Below the pieces are notes generated by a model. That model searched no databases and was not told the origin of the DNA. It saw only the letters and a program-made list of their open reading frames with translations. Below are positions 8,101 through 10,992 of a DNA stretch of 10,992 nt, one piece after another. The stretch is from an uncultured Prevotella sp. (lineage in GTDB: Bacteria > Bacteroidota > Bacteroidia > Bacteroidales > Bacteroidaceae). The first letter of the stretch is position 1; each line of letters starts with the position of its first letter. The position numbers were made by a program, and so were the translations under genes. The stretch is taken from contig USFX01000086.1 of NCBI GenBank assembly GCA_900553965.1, forward strand, positions 1 through 10,992, given 5' to 3'.

Positions 8101-8262
8101 TTTTTTGATTGCAGAGACACGGAGACACAGAGTTATATTATCCTCCGTGTCTTTGTGTCTCCGTGTTCAGATTTAAAAACTTTTGCGTCTTTGCGGCCTT
8201 TGCGTTTAAATTTATAATACCTCCGTGTTCGAAGTATAAGCTAATTGTTGCAACATACTTAT
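8101..8262. repeat. Mosaic repeat C downstream of queF
   Basis: This is a degenerate copy of the same family. The left X module (8111-8132) pairs imperfectly with X' at 8142-8170 (about 20 of 27). It is followed by a TCAGAT-plus-A-tract linker and a Y' module (8182-8208) equal to those of repeats A and D except at its first base. The 38-nt tail (8225-8262) matches 7259-7296 at 34 positions. It begins 15 nt after the queF stop on the leftward transcript, where no classic T-tract terminator is visible, so it may form the 3' end of the yhhQ-queF mRNA. Confidence 0.8.
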
Positions 8263-8277
8263 ACCCTCCGTTTGTTT

Positions 8278-8742
8278 TCAGACAATCTGATGTTCGAGCA
8301 GACGCTTCTCGGCCATCTGCTCATATTTCGTCCCGGGGCGTCCGTAGTTGGCGTAGGGATAGATGCTGATTCCGCCGCGTGGCGTGAAGATGCCGATGAC
8401 CTCGATATACTTCGGGTCCATCAGCCGGACGAGGTCTTTCATGATTGTGTTCACGCAGTCCTCGTGGAAATCGCCGTGGTTGCGGAAGCTGAACAGATAG
8501 AGTTTCAGACTTTTGCTTTCCACCATGCGCTCGCCGGGCAGATACATTATCTTTATCTCGGCAAAGTCGGGCTGGCCCGTGATGGGGCAGAGTGATGTGA
8601 ACTCGGGGCAGTTGAACTGCACCCAATAGTCATTCTCGGGATGCTTGTTCCGGAATGTCTCCAGCACCTCCGGCGCATAGTCCATCGAATATCTTGTCGT
8701 GGACCCAAGGGCCTGAAGCCCTTCTTCTTTTCTTGTTTCCAT
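8278..8742 (-). CDS. queF: NADPH-dependent 7-cyano-7-deazaguanine (preQ0) reductase QueF
   Basis: A 154-aa single-domain (type I, tunnelling-fold) QueF, which reduces the nitrile of preQ0 to the aminomethyl group of preQ1 in queuosine tRNA biosynthesis in the cytosol. [10 protein letters not shown] (51-60) places the thioimide-forming Cys52 and acid Asp59 seven residues apart, as in Bacillus subtilis QueF (Cys55/Asp62). The QueF signature ESKSLK (75-80) is intact, with [11 protein letters not shown] (86-96) carrying substrate-pocket residues. Length is normal for the short form. It is the second gene of the yhhQ-queF operon, 76 nt after yhhQ. The gap is filled by an inverted repeat, and the ATG follows an A-rich, SD-less leader (AAAAAACAAACATG). 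Expression presumably follows the upstream preQ1 riboswitch. Confidence 0.96.
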   Translation of the reverse strand: METRKEEGLQALGSTTRYSMDYAPEVLETFRNKHPENDYWVQFNCPEFTSLCPITGQPDFAEIKIMYLPGERMVESKSLKLYLFSFRNHGDFHEDCVNTIMKDLVRLMDPKYIEVIGIFTPRGGISIYPYANYGRPGTKYEQMAEKRLLEHQIV

Positions 8743-8759
8743 GTTTGTTTTTTATTTAG

Positions 8760-8829
8760 AGGAGTTATAGGAGTTAAAGGAGTTATTGCTCCTGAGCGGG
8801 CTCTGCCCGCGATAACTCCTATAACTCCT
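8760..8829. repeat. AGGAGTTAW triple-unit inverted repeat between yhhQ and queF
   Basis: Three tandem 9-mers AGGAGTTAW begin at 8760. Two reverse-complement units end at 8829. The arms 8760-8776 and 8813-8829 are a perfect 17-bp inverted repeat, and an inner hairpin GCGGG-CTCTG-CCCGC occupies 8796-8810. The right arm overlaps the 3' end of yhhQ, supplying its stop (TAG at 8821-8819) and the last codons (KEL). In the leftward mRNA the hairpin spans the yhhQ stop and ends about 17 nt before the queF ATG. It could affect coupling or processing between the genes; that is inference. Confidence 0.85.
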
Positions 8830-9511
8830 TAGAAAGATTAAATATGTTATAGTCAATCCCCCTGTCATATACATCCTCCCCTTCATACCGCTTCGTGAAG
8901 CGTACGACGCGGATGGTGAGTGGCAGGATGACAATCTCGTAGAGCGTCTTGAGTACCACCTGAGATATGATCAGCGACGGGAGCTCCGCCGCGGGTAGCA
9001 CACCGAGGAAAGCCAGAGGGAAGAATATCAGCGAATCGGCCGTCTCGCCGAAGACGGTGCTGAGGATGGCACGGGCCGAGAAATTGCGGCCGGATGACGC
9101 CACCTTCATGCGGCTCATCACGTAGGCATTGATGAACGACCCGACGAGAAAGGCCACGAACGAGGCGGCCGCAATGCGGGGCGCAAGGCCGAAGACGGCG
9201 TGAAATCCGGCGTCGCCGTCCCAGTAGGGGGCGCCGGGAATGGCGTCGGCCACGGCCCCGAAGAGCACGAAGAGGAAGTTCATGGCAAATCCCGTCCATA
9301 TCAGCAGACGTGCACGGGCATAGCCCCACACCTCACAGACACAGTCGTTGATGATATAAGAAACGGGAAATACGAGAAGTCCGCCGGTGATGTTCACCGG
9401 ACCCAATGCTATTTGCTTGGTCTCAAGCACGTTTGCCGTAATGAGGCAGACACAGAACAGTATGCCGAATAGCATGAACAGCACACTGACTTGACGGTTG
9501 TCATGTTTCAT
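8819..9511 (-). CDS. yhhQ: Queuosine precursor transporter YhhQ (VUT family)
   Basis: A 230-aa inner-membrane protein of the Vut_1/YhhQ family, which takes up queuosine precursors (preQ0/preQ1 in characterised members). About six hydrophobic segments are visible (9-27, 40-58, 69-88, 112-132, 157-172, 178-204). Family motifs are LITANVLETKQI (23-34), INDCVCEVWGYARAR (54-68), FINAYVMSRMK (126-136) and GETADSLIFFPLAFLG (155-170). The C-terminus (SKEL) is encoded by an invading AGGAGTTA-type repeat. The start ATG is only 4 nt after the preQ1 aptamer, which strongly supports this start. It leads the yhhQ-queF operon from the promoter at 9601-9632. Pairing with a preQ1 riboswitch and queF makes the queuosine role firm; the exact imported base is not readable. 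Confidence 0.95.
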   Translation of the reverse strand: MKHDNRQVSVLFMLFGILFCVCLITANVLETKQIALGPVNITGGLLVFPVSYIINDCVCEVWGYARARLLIWTGFAMNFLFVLFGAVADAIPGAPYWDGDAGFHAVFGLAPRIAAASFVAFLVGSFINAYVMSRMKVASSGRNFSARAILSTVFGETADSLIFFPLAFLGVLPAAELPSLIISQVVLKTLYEIVILPLTIRVVRFTKRYEGEDVYDRGIDYNIFNLSKEL

Positions 9512-9515
9512 AATT

Positions 9516-9549
9516 CTTGTTTTGTTAAAGGAGGTTAGACAAGCACTCC
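9516..9549 (-). promoter_or_regulatory. preQ1-I riboswitch (H-type pseudoknot aptamer)
   Basis: On the leftward RNA from 9549: P1 5' strand GGAG (9549-9546), UG, P2 5' strand CUUG (9543-9540), loop UCUAAC ending in the C that would pair with preQ1 (9534), P1 3' strand CUCC (9533-9530), A-rich loop UUUAACAAAA (9529-9520), and P2 3' strand CAAG (9519-9516). AAUU and the yhhQ AUG follow at once. The tail UUAACAAAACAAG is the same as in the well-studied Thermoanaerobacter tengcongensis preQ1 aptamer, as I recall it. The 4-nt distance to AUG implies control of translation initiation: ligand-bound folding hides the start region and lowers YhhQ and QueF synthesis. Confidence 0.88.
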
Positions 9550-9600
9550 ATCGTCGTTACGCTCTCTTATATATAAAGGTATGCGCGGCGAAAGCGGCTG

Positions 9601-9632
9601 CAAAGGTAAGCAAATTTATGTAAAGACGCAAA
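9601..9632 (-). promoter_or_regulatory. Bacteroidetes-type promoter of yhhQ-queF
   Basis: On the minus strand a -33 TTTG (9632-9629) is separated by exactly 20 nt from a -7 element TACCTTTG (9608-9601), matching the sigma-ABfr consensus TTTG-N19/20-TAnnTTTG. The predicted start near 9597 gives an 86-nt leader carrying the riboswitch. The -33 box lies in an AAAGACGCAAA sequence that resembles repeat module Y, so repeat DNA may supply part of this promoter. Confidence 0.75.
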
Positions 9633-9892
9633 TATTGGACTTAAAGACACGGAGTTTTTTCAACGCAAAGCCGCAAAGATTTTTAATCTGAACACAGAGA
9701 CACGGAGAATAAAAGACCTTTGCGTCTTTGCGGCCTTTGCGTTTAAAACATAAAACCTCTGTGTCTCCGTGTCTCTGTGTTCAGATTAAAAATCTTTGCG
9801 TCATAGCGTCTTTGCGTTTAAAATACGTCTTTGCGTTTAAAGCATAAAATCTCCGTGTCTCCTTGCCTCAGTGTTCAAAATATAAACTAATT
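9621..9892. repeat. Mosaic nested inverted repeat D between yhhQ and the recombinase
   Basis: This is the largest repeat array in the window. Arms 9672-9708 and 9764-9800 are a perfect 37-bp inverted repeat (part Y, AT linker, module X). They enclose a full Y' module (9718-9745), identical as reverse complement to 4491-4518. Partial X and Y pieces precede it (9622-9679), and a second set follows: TCATAGCGTC-Y' at 9801-9820, another Y' piece at 9825-9840, and X' at 9851-9876 with the TATAAACTAATT tail at 9880-9892. It occupies the divergent intergenic region and touches the yhhQ -33 box. Stacked fragments suggest repeated insertion or recombination among copies. Confidence 0.85.
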
Positions 9893-9930
9893 TTCAACCT
9901 CAACTTAACTTATTTAATAAATAATGACTT

Positions 9931-10905
9931 ATGACATCAGTAAAATTGAAGAGAGGACTGCCGCATGACGTTAAGACCGTCGCCGGCCGTCACAGAGAGA
10001 CACTTGGAGATGGAACGACCGTGTTCGGATTTATCCGCCGGCAGGCAGCGCGGCTTAGACGCATCGGGAGAAACCGCACGGCAGGGACATACATGGAAGC
10101 GCTGAGCAGTTTGATGAAATTCCGTGAGGACAAGGACCTGCGGTTCAAATCCCTTGACAGCGACATGATAGAACAATATGAGGCGTGGATGAAGGCGCGC
10201 CGGCTATGCCGCAATACCACATCATTCTATATGCGCATCCTCCGAACGATATACAATCAGGCCGTGGCCGCAGGTATCGCCATCGGTTCCAACCCGTTCC
10301 GGAATGTCTATACGGGAATAGACAAGACGGCCAAGCGGGCCATAACGCTTCAGGAAATCCGGCGGCTGAAGAATCTGGACCTGTCCGGCGACGGAAAACT
10401 CGAATTTGCCCGCGACATATTCCTCCTGTCGTTCTATCTCCGCGGCATGTCCTTCGTTGACCTCGCCTATCTCCGCAAATCGGACCTGAACAGCGGCTTC
10501 CTCACCTACACCCGCCGTAAGACCGGCCAGCAGCTCGTCATCCGGTGGGAACGGCAGATGCAGCTTTTCGTCGACAAATACCGCTCTCCCGCTACGCGCT
10601 ATCTCCTGCCCATCATCCTGCGCGAGGACGGAACGGAGGAGGCACAATACCGCAACCGCATGCTTCTGATAAACCGCAGGTTGAAGAAAATCGCCGACCG
10701 TGCCGGATTGCACATCCCGCTGACACTCTACGTCGCGCGGCATTCGTGGGCAAGCATTGCGAAGGCGAAGAACATTCCCATCAGTGTCATCTGCGGGGCA
10801 ATGGGCCATGACTCGGAAAGCACGACGCAGATATATCTTGCCTCGATACAGACGAACACGATTGACAATGCCAACCGTAGCATTCTGAGAGATTTGAACA
10901 AATGA
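9931..10905 (+). CDS. Short tyrosine-type site-specific recombinase (integrase/invertase)
   Basis: A 324-aa tyrosine recombinase that cuts and rejoins DNA through a 3'-phosphotyrosine. Residues about 49-130 form the SAM-like core-binding domain (TYMEALSSLMKF, MRILRTIYNQAVAAG). The catalytic domain follows with Arg171 (LRGMSFVDLAYL), Lys197 (TRRKTG), the box YVARHSW (267-273, Arg270), His293 (MGHDSESTTQIYLA) and nucleophile Tyr302. Tyr267 replaces the usual first His of HxxR, a change common in Bacteroidetes members. At 324 aa it lacks room for a full N-terminal arm-binding domain found in roughly 400-aa conjugative-transposon integrases, and it resembles the DNA-invertase type linked to phase variation. 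It is divergent from yhhQ. No good promoter is visible; the upstream region is AT-rich after repeat D. No attachment site could be identified. Integrase versus invertase is inference. Confidence 0.92.
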   Translation: MTSVKLKRGLPHDVKTVAGRHRETLGDGTTVFGFIRRQAARLRRIGRNRTAGTYMEALSSLMKFREDKDLRFKSLDSDMIEQYEAWMKARRLCRNTTSFYMRILRTIYNQAVAAGIAIGSNPFRNVYTGIDKTAKRAITLQEIRRLKNLDLSGDGKLEFARDIFLLSFYLRGMSFVDLAYLRKSDLNSGFLTYTRRKTGQQLVIRWERQMQLFVDKYRSPATRYLLPIILREDGTEEAQYRNRMLLINRRLKKIADRAGLHIPLTLYVARHSWASIAKAKNIPISVICGAMGHDSESTTQIYLASIQTNTIDNANRSILRDLNK

Positions 10906-10919
10906 TATGGTTTGATTGT

Positions 10920-10974
10920 GTTTATCAAAATGGATAAACTCTTAGGAAGAGTGCGTACTGCGGCTGCAAAGTTA
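10920..10974 (-). promoter_or_regulatory. Leftward promoter element and small hairpins past the recombinase
   Basis: On the minus strand 10974-10967 reads TAACTTTG followed by CAGCCGC, a good Bacteroidetes -7 element. The matching -33 box would lie beyond the window edge. It points back at the recombinase 3' end. Two short hairpins sit between: 10920-10926 with 10933-10939 (GTTTATC/GATAAAC) and 10938-10943 with 10947-10952 (ACTCTT/AAGAGT). Neither has a T-tract. The stretch GCGGCTGCAAAG at the -7 site also occurs at the yhhQ promoter (9594-9605). Confidence 0.45.
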
Positions 10975-10992
10975 CGATTAAATTTTGATTCT

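Noticed and set aside
8707..8723. A small hairpin AAGGGC/GCCCTT early in queF
   Set aside because: It is a 6-bp stem inside coding sequence with no link to a control element, so chance is sufficient.
9881..9930. A rightward promoter for the recombinase (TAATTTTC near 9888)
   Set aside because: It lacks the final G of the -7 motif and has a 22-nt spacer from a TTG, which is too weak to annotate.

Overview
The window looks like Bacteroidales (Bacteroidota) DNA, probably a gut Prevotella/Bacteroides-type organism. The evidence is secreted glycan-cleaving enzymes of classic Bacteroidetes type (GH29, GH106-like, GH95), a TTTG/TAnnTTTG promoter ahead of yhhQ, AT-rich start regions without strong Shine-Dalgarno sequences, and a Bacteroidetes-style tyrosine recombinase carrying YVARHSW in place of HxxRH. 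I cannot name the species.

Layout. (1) Positions 85-134 hold a strong bidirectional terminator. (2) Positions 210-7147 are a leftward glycan-degradation gene set, read in the order GH95 (7147-4607), GH106-like alpha-L-rhamnosidase (4413-1938) and GH29 alpha-L-fucosidase (1883-210). All three begin with signal peptides. The GH106 gene is split by a frameshift near 4175-4185. (3) Positions 7148-8277 are about 1.1 kb with no convincing gene. They hold hairpin repeats, a cluster of alternating inverted repeats and a weak promoter candidate. (4) Positions 8278-9511 are a leftward queuosine-precursor operon: the transporter yhhQ, then the preQ1-forming reductase queF. A good sigma-ABfr-type promoter (9601-9632) drives it through an 86-nt leader containing a preQ1-I riboswitch (9516-9549). 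(5) Positions 9931-10905 are a rightward, short (324 aa) tyrosine recombinase, with a partly visible leftward promoter just past its 3' end.

How the parts work together. The three hydrolases would remove terminal L-fucose (or L-galactose) and L-rhamnose from complex glycans, plausibly plant pectin or fucosylated host/plant glycans. No SusC/SusD pair or regulator is in view. yhhQ and queF form a self-contained salvage unit: import a 7-deazaguanine precursor, reduce preQ0 to preQ1, and shut off when preQ1 binds the leader.

The least explained content is a family of mosaic intergenic repeats at four places (4426-4590, 7199-7296, 8101-8262, 9621-9892). They use two modules, each made of three degenerate 8-9-mers of the form ACRCRRAG (module X = ACACRGAG units; module Y = ACGCAAAG-like units). 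These are arranged as nested inverted repeats with perfect stems up to 37 bp. A third family with the same triple-unit, inverted design (AGGAGTTAW units) lies between yhhQ and queF, and a fourth (GCCGTAAGGGCCTT, four copies in alternating orientation) fills the 7.6-7.9 kb gap. These repeats, the riboswitch and the frameshifted rhamnosidase are the points most worth a second look.
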